A DNA stretch of 64,000 nt. Origin: Aquificota bacterium. Lineage in GTDB: Bacteria; Thermosulfidibacterota; Thermosulfidibacteria; Thermosulfidibacterales; B14-G1. The notes under the pieces were generated by a model. It ran no database searches and was not told where the DNA came from. It worked only from the letters and a program-made list of their open reading frames with translations. A program made the position numbers and the translations under genes. The stretch is from assembly GCA_015486015.1 (NCBI GenBank), contig WFSL01000010.1, positions 41,540-105,539 on the forward strand, in the 5' to 3' direction. This document shows positions 38,422 to 48,159 of the stretch, one piece after another; the stretch's first letter is position 1, and each line of letters opens with the position of its first letter.

Positions 38422-39475
38422 CAGATCTGGAGGCCTCAGAAAAACCCTTATAGTGAGGCTCTCTTCCTTAGGAGACATTGTCCACACCCTCCCAGCTGTC
38501 CTCCTATTGAGGGAGTCTGTTCGAGATATCTGCCTCCACTGGGTGGTGAAGGAGAGGTACAAAGAGTTGCTGCTTCATCATCCTGCCGTGGATCGGGTAA
38601 TACCCGTGGATACCGATCGGTGGAAGGCTCATCCCTTCTCAAAGGAAACCATTACTCAAGTAACAGAGCTAGCCAGGACCCTCCAGGGAGAGGGGTACGA
38701 TTTGGCTATAGATTTTCAGGGTTCTATCAAGAGTGGTTTTATCACTTGTCTAACCCGTGCTCCCAGGAGGTTGGGGTTTTCTCCACCTTATTGCAGGGAA
38801 CCCTTGAGTGCCATCTTTACCAATAGGTGGGTGGTGCCCACGAGGAGGAGGTGCCATAAGGTGGAGCTATATGCAGAGCTGCTGAGAGGGATTGGCATTG
38901 AGGTGGGGAAGATTCCTGATAAGTGTATACCTGTGCCAGTTGAGGAGAAGAGATTAGAGGGATTCGTAGCAAGGGAGTTAGGTGGGCATAGGCCGAGAGT
39001 GGCTTTGAACCCAGGAGCCAGGTGGGAAACGAAGCGTTGGCCTATGGAGTACTGGGCGGCATTGGGAGATGCACTTATCCTTCAAGGTATAAAGGTGATT
39101 GTGGTCTGGGGGCCTGGAGAGAAGGCGCTTGCCCTTGAACTGGCAGAAAGGATGAGATGTTTCCCTGTACTCTCTCCCTTCACGGATATCATGGGATTGA
39201 TTTATATGGTGAGCAGGATGGACCTTTTAATTGCCTCTGACACAGGCCCCCTCCACCTGGCTGCGGCCATAGGTGTACCTGTGGTGGGTATCTACGGCCC
39301 CACCGATCCTGTGCTTAACGGTCCATACGGTCAGGTGGGCAGGGTGATCCAGGCCAATCTAAGCTGTAGTGGGTGTTGGAAGAGGAGTTGCTCAGACTTG
39401 GAATGCATGAGAGGCGTTACCCCAGAGAAGGTGCTTAAACTTGCCCTTAGGGTGATTCACAGCCGAGCTGAGTAA
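38399..39475 (+). CDS. LPS heptosyltransferase-like glycosyltransferase family 9
   Basis: GT9 family protein of about 358 residues, WaaC/WaaF-like. It has the N-terminal IVRLSSLGDIVHTLPAVLLL, the NPGARWETKRWPMEYWAAL middle motif and the ADP-heptose-site region SDTGPLHLAAAIGVPVVGIYG. Five Cys lie near the C-terminus (CSGCWKRSCSDLEC), common in this family. The start is uncertain: ATG 38399 within the SDR end is chosen over TTG 38393. It probably transfers heptose to the Kdo added by WaaA. Confidence 0.88.
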   Translation: MVGSLPTNRSGGLRKTLIVRLSSLGDIVHTLPAVLLLRESVRDICLHWVVKERYKELLLHHPAVDRVIPVDTDRWKAHPFSKETITQVTELARTLQGEGYDLAIDFQGSIKSGFITCLTRAPRRLGFSPPYCREPLSAIFTNRWVVPTRRRCHKVELYAELLRGIGIEVGKIPDKCIPVPVEEKRLEGFVARELGGHRPRVALNPGARWETKRWPMEYWAALGDALILQGIKVIVVWGPGEKALALELAERMRCFPVLSPFTDIMGLIYMVSRMDLLIASDTGPLHLAAAIGVPVVGIYGPTDPVLNGPYGQVGRVIQANLSCSGCWKRSCSDLECMRGVTPEKVLKLALRVIHSRAE

Positions 39476-39485
39476 CCTTAGGAGC

Positions 39486-39677
39486 CTATCCCTTGGAGAG
39501 CACAGGGAGAATCTTTACCTTATCTTCTATCTCCATGACGGCATCCTCAGTGACCACATGGCCATTGATGAGCACCAGCACCTCTTCAGGGTTTATGTCT
39601 TCCTTTTCCAGGAAGCGCAGGACGTTCATCCTCCTTTTCACCTCCCACACCCTGTCCTCCATAACCACTTGGGCCAT
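39486..39677 (-). CDS. Small MoaD/ThiS-like ubiquitin-fold protein
   Basis: A 63-residue beta-grasp protein ending INGHVVTEDAVMEIEDKVKILPVLSKG. The beta-grasp pattern (RFLEKEDINPEEVLVLINGH) resembles ThiS/MoaD sulfur carriers. The C-terminus ends Lys-Gly rather than the usual Gly-Gly. ATG 39677 has AAGGAAGTGAG as ribosome-binding site; a TTG further upstream is rejected. It is the last gene of the long minus-strand operon, after korC. It may serve sulfur or tungsto/molybdopterin chemistry; the role is not proven. Confidence 0.75.
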   Translation of the reverse strand: MAQVVMEDRVWEVKRRMNVLRFLEKEDINPEEVLVLINGHVVTEDAVMEIEDKVKILPVLSKG

Positions 39678-39728
39678 CTCACTTCCTTTCTTAGGGGGAT
39701 CACTGTCTGGCCTTTTTCGCAGCAAAAC

Positions 39729-40268
39729 TCATAAGGAGTACCCCATTTCCAGGGCCTTGAGATTGAGTTCCATCTGTCCCTCTTTCCCTTTGGGGGTGGC
39801 CTCACGTAACTCCCCCTGTACCGCCTTTAGCGTGAGTATGCCCGTATGCTTTAACAAAACGCCTAACAGGACGAGGTTAGCCGCTTTTTCATTCCCAATC
39901 TCTCTGGCCATCTCCCCAGCGGGCACCTTAATTAAGTTTATATCATCCCGATCAATTTCATCGCTCTCTATTAGGGTGGAGTTAACGAGCAAAAGCCCTC
40001 CTTCCTTTAAGTTGGGTAGGAATCTGGAGACCATTTTAGAGTGCATGAGAATCATGGTGCTGGGGTGGGCCACCACTGGGGAAAAGATCTCTTCCTCAGA
40101 AACGATCACCGTACAGGTAGCATCTCCCCCCCTCTTTTCTACCCCATACTCTGGCAGCCAGGTGACCTTATAACCTTGGGAAGCAGCGGTCTTTGCCAAG
40201 AGCTGTCCCATAAGGAGGATCCCCTGTCCCCCGACACCCGCCATGAAGGAGTCCAGGTACCTGCCCAT
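39729..40268 (-). CDS. 2-oxoacid:ferredoxin oxidoreductase, gamma subunit
   Basis: A 179-residue gamma-domain protein (KorC/VorC type). It has FMAGVGGQGILLMGQLLAKTA and the segment EYGVEKRGGDATCTVIVS, both characteristic. The start is ATG 40268, one base after the korB stop, with AGGAGATATGAG upstream. It pairs with the beta subunit; the alpha subunit and the ferredoxin-like delta subunit are not encoded here. Confidence 0.9.
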   Translation of the reverse strand: MGRYLDSFMAGVGGQGILLMGQLLAKTAASQGYKVTWLPEYGVEKRGGDATCTVIVSEEEIFSPVVAHPSTMILMHSKMVSRFLPNLKEGGLLLVNSTLIESDEIDRDDINLIKVPAGEMAREIGNEKAANLVLLGVLLKHTGILTLKAVQGELREATPKGKEGQMELNLKALEMGYSL

Positions 40269-40269
40269 C

Positions 40270-41010
40270 TCATATCTCCTTTTCTTTATAAACACCCAAA
40301 GGGAAGTAGCGCATCATCTCTTCCTCAATCCAGCGACAAGCCTTCAGGGGAGACATGCGCCAGTTGGTGGGACAAGCAGAGAGTACCTCCACCATAGAGA
40401 ATCCCACTTGGTTTAGCTGCATTTCAAAGGCCCTCTTTATGGCCCTTCGGGCTCGCTTTACGTTCGCCGGGCTATTGAGGGCTACCCTGGCCAGGAATGC
40501 TGGGGCCTCTAAGGTGGCCAGCATCTCCACCATCCTGATAGGATAGCCAGAGTTACTGGGGTCTCTTCCATAGGGGCACGTTGATGCCTTCTGCCCTACA
40601 ATAGTGGTAGGGGCCATCTGTCCCCCTGTCATGCCATAAACGGCGTTATTGATGTAGATGACGGTAAAGTTCTCCCCCCTGTTGGCTGCATGTATGATCT
40701 CCGCAGTCCCTATGGCTGTGATCTCCCCATCCCCCTGGTAGCAGAAGACCACTTTTTCGGGTTGAGAGCGCTTTATTCCGGTAGCTACGGCTGGCGCCCT
40801 TCCGTGGGGGGATTCCGCCACGTCAAGGTTGAAGTAGTCATACAGAAACACTGCGCATCCTACAGGGGCAATGCCGATGGTTCTTTCTCTAATACCCAAT
40901 TGATCAATGACCTCTGCCACCAGGCGATGGGCTATGCCGTGGTGACAGCCAGGGCAGAAGTGAAACTCCTTCTTGGTGAGGCTCTCTGGCCTTTTGAAGA
41001 CCACTTTCAT
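40270..41010 (-). CDS. 2-oxoacid:ferredoxin oxidoreductase, beta (TPP) subunit
   Basis: TPP-binding beta subunit (KorB/VorB/IorB type), 246 residues. [14 protein letters not shown] starts the domain and carries a Cys pair typical of cluster-binding beta subunits. The TPP motif is GDGEITAIG followed by [16 protein letters not shown]. The start overlaps the deacetylase stop (ATGA). Probable reaction: CoA-dependent oxidative decarboxylation of a 2-oxoacid with ferredoxin, reversible for CO2 fixation. The substrate is unclear (2-oxoglutarate or branched-chain). Confidence 0.9.
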   Translation of the reverse strand: MKVVFKRPESLTKKEFHFCPGCHHGIAHRLVAEVIDQLGIRERTIGIAPVGCAVFLYDYFNLDVAESPHGRAPAVATGIKRSQPEKVVFCYQGDGEITAIGTAEIIHAANRGENFTVIYINNAVYGMTGGQMAPTTIVGQKASTCPYGRDPSNSGYPIRMVEMLATLEAPAFLARVALNSPANVKRARRAIKRAFEMQLNQVGFSMVEVLSACPTNWRMSPLKACRWIEEEMMRYFPLGVYKEKEI

Positions 41011-42161
41011 TTCTTTCCCCCATCAGTGGGTATTGCAAGCTTGGACAAAGGTACCACCCTTACCCCCTCCTTTTCCAGCCTTGGGATGCCCTGTTGCAAG
41101 GCCAAAAGCGTGGCCCTACTGGGATGCCCTATAGCTATAGCGTATCCCCTCTTCTTGGCAAGGCAAGCCAGGGCATGCAACTGGTGTAGTATATATGGCA
41201 CATCTTTAGAATTGTCTAAAAACACGTCGCGCTTGAAGCACCTCATCCCCATGCTCAATGCCACCTTGTATGCCACGCTTCTACTGTCGGTGAGCGAATC
41301 CAAGAAGTAGTATCCCTTAGCTTGGAGCTCCTGCAATACAATACGTATTTTTTTCGGATCCCTGGTAAAAAGGGAGCCCATGTGATTATTGGCCCCCTTA
41401 GCGTATGGGACCTCTTGAATCTCGAGTTGTGTTAGTCGCCGAATCTCTTCATCAGACATAGTAGTTTGAAGCATACCAGGTGTGCGAGACTCCAGCTTCT
41501 CAATAGCCTCCCCCCCTCCATTAGCCGCCATTGGTATGTGCAGCATTACCTCTTTACCGCCCTCGTAGGCCATGCGCGCGATCTGTTTCTCCTTGGGTGT
41601 GAAGGGCAGGATGGATATGGTGATAGGCCATGGGAGCGCCAGAAATGCCTTAGCTAAGTCCATTCGGTATCCCATGTCGTCTATGACAATGGCCACTTGG
41701 TGTTCGTGACCCTTGGGGGCCACCTCTTCCTTTACTTCTCGGTGGGCTTGAATGATCAGGAGACGCAGTATCTCCCTGGATCCCATGTAGTAGCTCCATT
41801 TGCCCCCTGCATGCTTGAGCCGCACCTGGGGCAGGGGCTTGATTGGTGCATGAATGGTTTTGTTGATTGATCCCTCCACACGCCAGGTAGAGACACCCAT
41901 TACCCACTTGTGCCTCCCCTCCCTCTGTTTAACCCATGTGTAAGAAAGAAGGGTCCATCCCTTCTGACGTGCCAAGAGGGCCATCAACCTTTTGGCCTCC
42001 TTCTTGGTCGTGGTGCTGTGGTCCTTAAAGAGGAGCACGTCCCTGGCGAGGCAAAGGCCCAGTACCACCACAAGTAGGATTAACAACCATTGAACAAGGG
42101 GGAGATTTCTCTCCCCCTTGTTTCTCTTCTTTTCAGGCCGTTTAGTGCGCTTTTTGGTCAA
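41007..42161 (-). CDS. Divergent polysaccharide deacetylase family protein (membrane-anchored)
   Basis: A 384-residue protein with a basic N-terminus and one membrane anchor (about 21-40, [17 protein letters not shown]). The periplasmic domain has [44 protein letters not shown] and [12 protein letters not shown], matching the divergent deacetylase family (NodB-like fold). The start TTG 42161 lies inside the ctpA 3' end. It commonly neighbours ctpA in Gram-negative genomes. A role in cell-wall maintenance is likely; the substrate is unknown. Confidence 0.87.
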   Translation of the reverse strand: MTKKRTKRPEKKRNKGERNLPLVQWLLILLVVVLGLCLARDVLLFKDHSTTTKKEAKRLMALLARQKGWTLLSYTWVKQREGRHKWVMGVSTWRVEGSINKTIHAPIKPLPQVRLKHAGGKWSYYMGSREILRLLIIQAHREVKEEVAPKGHEHQVAIVIDDMGYRMDLAKAFLALPWPITISILPFTPKEKQIARMAYEGGKEVMLHIPMAANGGGEAIEKLESRTPGMLQTTMSDEEIRRLTQLEIQEVPYAKGANNHMGSLFTRDPKKIRIVLQELQAKGYYFLDSLTDSRSVAYKVALSMGMRCFKRDVFLDNSKDVPYILHQLHALACLAKKRGYAIAIGHPSRATLLALQQGIPRLEKEGVRVVPLSKLAIPTDGGKK

Positions 42162-43440
42162 GGGGTTTTCCTCTCATCAGCATCCATCCCTTGAGGAAGG
42201 CCACAGCATACTTGAGCTGAAGATCTTTCTCTTTCTCTAAGGCCCTTTTTGCTTCTTCCTTTGGTTTTGCTACATTTTTCAGGTGTCCTTTCAGAAGCTC
42301 CTCCCGCACCACAGACCGCTTCTCCTTGGCCACCTTAAGGGTTGAGGGAACCTCTATGTCTGGTATGATTCCTTCTTCTTGGATAGATCGGCCCTTAGGC
42401 GTATAGTATTCCGCGGTGGTGAGCTTTAGTGCAGAGCCGTCAGAGAGTGGGAATATGGTCTGGACCGATCCCTTGCCGAAGGTTCGCTCGCCCATTATTA
42501 CTGCTCTTCTCCAATCCTGGAGGGCCCCAGAGACAATTTCGGAGGCGCTTGCGGAGCCGGAGTTCACCAACACCACCATGGGTACACTTAGAGGGAGGAG
42601 GGGACTTTCCTGGCTTTCAAAGGTCATCCGGTCCTCTGGATTTCTGCCCTTGGTGTAAACAATGAGCTTCCCTCGGGAAAGAAATTCGTCGGTCACTTTC
42701 ACAGCTTGGTTTAGGAGACCCCCAGGATTGTTGCGGAGGTCCAGGACTAATGCCCTCATCCCTTGGTTTTCCAAATCCTCCAAGGCATTCGCCAAGTCCT
42801 CATCTGTCCTTTCCTGGAAAGCCCTTATCCTAATGTATCCCACCCTTGCCTTGGGATCTTCCATCCGATATTTGACGCTCTTCACCTTTATGATGGCCCT
42901 GGTAATTGTTATGTCCAAGGGCTTCTTCAAACCCTTCCTCATGATGGTGATGGTCACCTTGGTGCCCTTTGGCCCTCTGAGCTTTTTTACTGCCTCCATT
43001 AAAGTAATCCCTTCTGTGGACTCGCCGTTTATCTTGGTAATAACATCACCTGCCTCGACCCCTGCCTTGTAAGCTGGTGTGCCTTCAATGGGTGAGACGA
43101 CAGTCAGCTTGCCGTCCTTTATGGTAATTTCTATCCCAAGCCCCCCAAACTCCCCTTTGGTCTCTACCTGCATCTCCTTGAACATCTCGGGGGTCAGGAA
43201 TGTGGAATGGGGATCGAGTTCGCCTACCATCCCCCTTATCGCTCCATACACCAGCTTTTTTGAATCTAAAGGTTCCACATAAGAGGAGCGGATATAGTGG
43301 AGCGCCTCACCGAATACCTTTAGCTCCTTATAAGTGGTGCCTTCGTTCCCCGTATCCCCCCTCAACAGGGGTGAAAGGGTGCCCGAGGCCAATACCAGAA
43401 GGCAAACAAGGAGCAGCCACCATTTCCATCTCTTTTTCAT
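42142..43440 (-). CDS. ctpA: Carboxy-terminal processing protease (S41 family)
   Basis: Periplasmic C-terminal processing protease of 432 residues. It has an N-terminal signal segment (WKWWLLLVCLLVLASGTL), a PDZ domain with GGLGIEITIKDGKLTVVSP, and the catalytic Ser in LVNSGSASASEIVSGAL, with the Lys in GERTFGKGSVQTI. LDLRNNPGGLL is present. It overlaps pheA by four bases and the deacetylase by 20. Confidence 0.94.
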   Translation of the reverse strand: MKKRWKWWLLLVCLLVLASGTLSPLLRGDTGNEGTTYKELKVFGEALHYIRSSYVEPLDSKKLVYGAIRGMVGELDPHSTFLTPEMFKEMQVETKGEFGGLGIEITIKDGKLTVVSPIEGTPAYKAGVEAGDVITKINGESTEGITLMEAVKKLRGPKGTKVTITIMRKGLKKPLDITITRAIIKVKSVKYRMEDPKARVGYIRIRAFQERTDEDLANALEDLENQGMRALVLDLRNNPGGLLNQAVKVTDEFLSRGKLIVYTKGRNPEDRMTFESQESPLLPLSVPMVVLVNSGSASASEIVSGALQDWRRAVIMGERTFGKGSVQTIFPLSDGSALKLTTAEYYTPKGRSIQEEGIIPDIEVPSTLKVAKEKRSVVREELLKGHLKNVAKPKEEAKRALEKEKDLQLKYAVAFLKGWMLMRGKPLDQKAH

Positions 43441-44528
43441 TCACCTTCCCCCTTTTTGGAATATTTAGGATAGGAACCCAGCACCCTCCATGTGAGGGCC
43501 CTCTTCCTTAGGCCATCTAAAGCCCGTTTCACCCTATCTTCCTCAGTATGCCCTTCAAAGTCAACATAAAAGAGGTAGTCCCAGGGCTTCTGTCTGGAAG
43601 GTCTGGACTCTATCTTTGTGAGGTTTATGCCCTCCTCAGCAAATAAAGAAAGGATACTACAGAGGGCCCCCACCTTGTGTGCAACGGAAAAGATGAGGGA
43701 GGTCTTGTCCCTGCCTGTGGGAGGGACTTCTTCCATGCCCAGCACCAAAAAGCGGGTGTAGTTCTCCTTCACATCCTCGATTCCCTCCTCTGCTATCTTC
43801 AAGCCGTATAGGAGGGCAGCCGCCCTGCTGGCTATGGCCCCTGCCTTCTTCTCCTGGGCTGCACGAGAGGCTGCCTCGGCAGTGCTGGGCACATCCACAA
43901 CAGGGATTCCAGGCATATGGAGTGATAGCCACTTCTTACACTGGGCAGTAGCCTGGGGGTGACTGTAGATCTTTTCGATATCCCCCCTGTGCCCTGAAAG
44001 ACAGAGGAGGTGATGGGAGACAGGTAGGTATATCTCCCCCGTTATCTTTACTGGGGAGGAGGAAAAGAGATCCAGTGTGGTGCTTACTACCCCTTCAGTA
44101 GAATTCTCGAAGGGCACGACACCATAATGGGCCTGCCCCCGCTCTACCGCCTGAAATATCCCCTCTACAAAAGGGACAGGAACAAACTCTACGGAGGAGC
44201 CAAAGAAATCTATCCCGGCCTGGTGGGTGTAAGTGCCCTCTGGGCCCAGATAGGCCACTCGCAATAGACGCTGTAGCGAGAGGCAGGCAGAAATTACCTC
44301 CCTGAAGATCACCTTCAGGGCCTTGGTAGGGAAAGGCCCTTCATTATGGGAGACAATGCGGCTCACCACCTCCTTTTCCCTGGAGGGCGTATAAAGGGGC
44401 ATACCCTGTTCCCTTTTGAGATCGCCTATCTTCAAAGCTTTCTGGGCCCTTGCGTTTAAGAGACGCAATATTTCCCGGTCCAGGGCGTCTATCTCTCTCC
44501 TTAAGTCTTTGATCCTTTCACTTCCCAT
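43437..44528 (-). CDS. pheA: Bifunctional chorismate mutase/prephenate dehydratase
   Basis: Phenylalanine biosynthesis enzyme of about 363 residues. N-terminal AroQ chorismate mutase (about 1-90, DLRREIDALDREILRLLNAR), then prephenate dehydratase (AYLGPEGTYTHQA, VPFENSTEGVVSTTLD, ENYTRFLVLG) and a C-terminal ACT domain with the phenylalanine-sensing LTKIESRPSRQKPWDYLFYV. ATG 44528 is chosen; GTG 44537 is an alternative. It overlaps secG. Feedback inhibition by Phe is expected from the ACT ESRP motif. Confidence 0.95.
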   Translation of the reverse strand: MGSERIKDLRREIDALDREILRLLNARAQKALKIGDLKREQGMPLYTPSREKEVVSRIVSHNEGPFPTKALKVIFREVISACLSLQRLLRVAYLGPEGTYTHQAGIDFFGSSVEFVPVPFVEGIFQAVERGQAHYGVVPFENSTEGVVSTTLDLFSSSPVKITGEIYLPVSHHLLCLSGHRGDIEKIYSHPQATAQCKKWLSLHMPGIPVVDVPSTAEAASRAAQEKKAGAIASRAAALLYGLKIAEEGIEDVKENYTRFLVLGMEEVPPTGRDKTSLIFSVAHKVGALCSILSLFAEEGINLTKIESRPSRQKPWDYLFYVDFEGHTEEDRVKRALDGLRKRALTWRVLGSYPKYSKKGEGE

Positions 44529-44913
44529 GGTTTGCACCGCCCCTTGGCGATGATTCTCTAAGGGGCCTTGGTTGCGCTTCTCCTTTTTTCTTAGAGATGG
44601 GCACGGGCTTTGTGGGGGCCTTCTTTATGGGCTGTTCCACTGCGGCAGGGACTGGAGTGCCACCAACGAGAGAAGGCACCTTCTGGCGGGATGCGAAGAT
44701 GGTGAGTATCAGGGAGGTAGCCATAAAGATAGTCGCTGCTCCCACGGTGATCTTTGATAGGAGTGGAGTAGGGCCCCTGGGGCCGAAAACTGCTGAGGAG
44801 GAGCCTACGCCAAAAGTGGCACCCATCTCTGCCCCTTTGCCCGTCTGCAGGAGTATCACTAAAATTAGTATCACACAGACCACCACGTGGAGTGCAACCA
44901 GCAGTGCAACCAC
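44518..44913 (-). CDS. secG: Preprotein translocase subunit SecG
   Basis: A 131-residue inner-membrane component of SecYEG. Two membrane helices are seen (LLVALHVVVCVILILVILLQ and ITVGAATIFMATSLILTIFA) flanking the conserved TGKGAEMGATFGVGSSSAVFG. The Pro/Lys-rich cytoplasmic tail is longer than average. The start is GTG 44913, directly abutting the tpiA stop, as tpiA-secG pairs are very common. Confidence 0.92.
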   Translation of the reverse strand: MVALLVALHVVVCVILILVILLQTGKGAEMGATFGVGSSSAVFGPRGPTPLLSKITVGAATIFMATSLILTIFASRQKVPSLVGGTPVPAAVEQPIKKAPTKPVPISKKKGEAQPRPLRESSPRGGANHGK

Positions 44914-45672
44914 TTATCTTTTACCTCCCTTGATGATCTGCGCAAAAGAGGCGGCGTCAAGGCTTGCCCCTCCAACCAGCGCACCGTCTATATCTTCCAT
45001 TGCCATAAGCCCTTGGATATTGGTGGGCTTAACAGAACCACCATACAGGATGGAGCAGGAGGAAGCAATGTCTCCTCCAAATGCCTGTCCCAGCCAATCC
45101 CGGATGAAGGCGTGCATTTCCTGGGCCTGTTGGGGTGTGGCAGTTTTGCCTGTTCCAATGGCCCATACAGGCTCGTAGGCTATCACTACCCTGGTCATCT
45201 CTTCCTTTGTTATCCCCTTAAGGGATCCATGGAGCTGGTGTTTTACGGTTTCCATAGCCTGCCCCTTCTCTCTCTCTGGCAAGGTTTCACCCACACACAC
45301 GATAGGTGAGATACCATGCTCCAAAAGGGCCCGAGCCTTCCTGAGCACCTCCTCATTCCCTTCGCCAAAGATGTGCCTCCTTTCGGAGTGTCCAACTATG
45401 CAGTATGTGCATCCCACCTCTGCGAGCATTAGTGGGGAGATCTCCCCTGTATAGGCCCCTTCGTCTTCCCAAAAGCAGTCCTGGGCCGATAGCTCTACAT
45501 TGGAGCCCTTTAACCTCTGGGCTACTGGGTATAAAGAAGTGAAGGGAGGGGCGATAGCTATTCTCACCTCATCCTCTCCAGCCACCAGTCTGAGTAGCTC
45601 TTCTATTAGCTCCAAGGCCTGAGAAACCGTCTTGTGCATCTTCCAGTTTCCTGCAATAAAAGGCTTCCTCAT
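44914..45672 (-). CDS. tpiA: Triosephosphate isomerase
   Basis: TIM-barrel enzyme of 252 residues, interconverting DHAP and glyceraldehyde-3-P. It has FIAGNWKMHKT with catalytic Lys, IVGHSERRHIFGE with catalytic His, YEPVWAIGTGKTATP with catalytic Glu and the flexible lid, and YGGSVKPTN. It overlaps pgk by 4 bases. Confidence 0.96.
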   Translation of the reverse strand: MRKPFIAGNWKMHKTVSQALELIEELLRLVAGEDEVRIAIAPPFTSLYPVAQRLKGSNVELSAQDCFWEDEGAYTGEISPLMLAEVGCTYCIVGHSERRHIFGEGNEEVLRKARALLEHGISPIVCVGETLPEREKGQAMETVKHQLHGSLKGITKEEMTRVVIAYEPVWAIGTGKTATPQQAQEMHAFIRDWLGQAFGGDIASSCSILYGGSVKPTNIQGLMAMEDIDGALVGGASLDAASFAQIIKGGKR

Positions 45673-46871
45673 TGTGCCACCTCCTTCTCATTCAGCACCT
45701 CTAAGGCTGGAAGAGTGCCTTTTTCCAGGAACTCTAAGAAGGCCCCTCCCCCTGTGGAGATGTATGTGATCTGATCAGTGACTCCTGCCTCGTTGATAGC
45801 CACATCTGTATCTCCCCCTCCAGCGATAGAGAGGGCAGGGGTCCTGGCAATGGCCCGTGCCACAGAGAGTGTCCCTTTTTTGAATTTTTCCATCTCAAAG
45901 ACTCCCATAGGGCCATTCCATATGATGGTCTCACTCCCCGCAATTACCTCTTCAAATAGGATAATAGAGGCAGGACCAATGTCCAGACCCATCCAACCGC
46001 TTGGAATCTCCTGGCAAGGGGTTACCTGGCTTTCAGCCCTGGGTGCCATCTCCTTGGCTACAACCGTATCAACGGGAAAGTAGAGCTTTACCCCTCCCTT
46101 CCACGCACTCTCTATAATCTTTCCCGCCATATCCACCATGTCGCCTTCCACAAGGGACTTCCCAGTAGGCCAGCCCAGGTATCGATAAAAGGTGAAAGCC
46201 ATGGCACCGCTGACTATCATCTTGTCCACCTTTTGGAGCAAGCTCTCCATGATTCCTATCTTAGTGGAGATCTTGGCCCCTCCAATGATGGCCAAGAGGG
46301 GACGGCCAGGACTGACCAGGGCCTTGTTAAAGTATCCTATCTCCTTCTTCATGAGAAATCCGATCCCAGCCTCAGCCACAAAGGGCACTATCCCGTATGT
46401 GGAGGCATGTCTCCTGTGGGCTGTCCCAAAGGCATCGTTGATGTATACATCTGTGAGGCTTGCCAAGGCCTTAGCAAACTCGGGATCGTTCTTGGTCTCC
46501 CCTTTGTGGAACCTGAGATTTTCCAGGAGCGCTACTTCTCCGGGTCTAAGCCTTTCCACCTCTTTTTCCACCTCGGGGCCAATGCACTCAGGGATGAAAT
46601 GCACTTCCTTTTCCAACAAGCGGGAGAGCCTAATGGCTACAGGCCTCAGGCTTAGCTTGGGGTCAGGCTCCCCTTTTGGCCTTCCCAGGTGGGAGGCCAG
46701 TATCACCCTTCCATTGTGATCTAAGGCATAGTTTACTGTGGGAAGCGAACGCCTGATCCTCACATCGTCTGTGATGTTTCCGTCCTCGTCCATGGGGACA
46801 TTGTAATCCACCCTTATGAACACCCGCTTTCCTTCTAAGTCAAAGTCTTCTATGGTCTTGTAGGGTAGCAT
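45669..46871 (-). CDS. pgk: Phosphoglycerate kinase
   Basis: A 400-residue glycolytic kinase. The signature KRVFIRVDYNVPMD is at the N-terminus. The 3-PG-site basic residues sit in ILASHLGRPKGEPD and FGTAHRRHAS. The C-terminal ATP site includes WNGPMGVFEMEKF and SIAGGGDTDVAIN. The length is normal. It lies one base after gap. Confidence 0.96.
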   Translation of the reverse strand: MLPYKTIEDFDLEGKRVFIRVDYNVPMDEDGNITDDVRIRRSLPTVNYALDHNGRVILASHLGRPKGEPDPKLSLRPVAIRLSRLLEKEVHFIPECIGPEVEKEVERLRPGEVALLENLRFHKGETKNDPEFAKALASLTDVYINDAFGTAHRRHASTYGIVPFVAEAGIGFLMKKEIGYFNKALVSPGRPLLAIIGGAKISTKIGIMESLLQKVDKMIVSGAMAFTFYRYLGWPTGKSLVEGDMVDMAGKIIESAWKGGVKLYFPVDTVVAKEMAPRAESQVTPCQEIPSGWMGLDIGPASIILFEEVIAGSETIIWNGPMGVFEMEKFKKGTLSVARAIARTPALSIAGGGDTDVAINEAGVTDQITYISTGGGAFLEFLEKGTLPALEVLNEKEVAQ

Positions 46872-46872
46872 G

Positions 46873-47898
<1,026 letters not shown>

Positions 47899-48091
47899 TT
47901 AGAGACTTTACATATTACCTAAATTAAATGACTTTTCCACCTCTTCCTTTGGAACTCACCTTGGCCCATATCTGATAAGGCCATTAATGGCTGCCTGAGT
48001 AAGGTTATCCCCAAAGGCTCTTCTGCACAACACCCCTTCCACCATAAAAGACAGGAAAGTGCGTGCCAATTTTTCCTGAGTGGAGGTTTTG

Positions 48092-48109
48092 CGCCATAAT
48101 GGTATGGCG
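48092..48109. repeat. Small perfect hairpin in the gap/ferritin-FNT intergenic region
   Basis: CGCCATA (48092-48098), loop ATGG, TATGGCG (48103-48109). It sits in the 282-base gap downstream of the ferritin-FNT gene, without a T tract. The remainder of the gap has no recognisable gene; a possible 30-residue frame across it shows no known motif. Confidence 0.35.
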
Positions 48110-48159
48110 ATTGAAAGGGGTATTGAACGCTTGATAAATCCAATTTAAGCTTCCGCTGA

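Noticed and set aside
47919..48143. Open frame in the gap downstream of the ferritin-FNT gene
   Set aside because: No ribosome-binding site, unusual composition and no recognised motif; likely non-coding.
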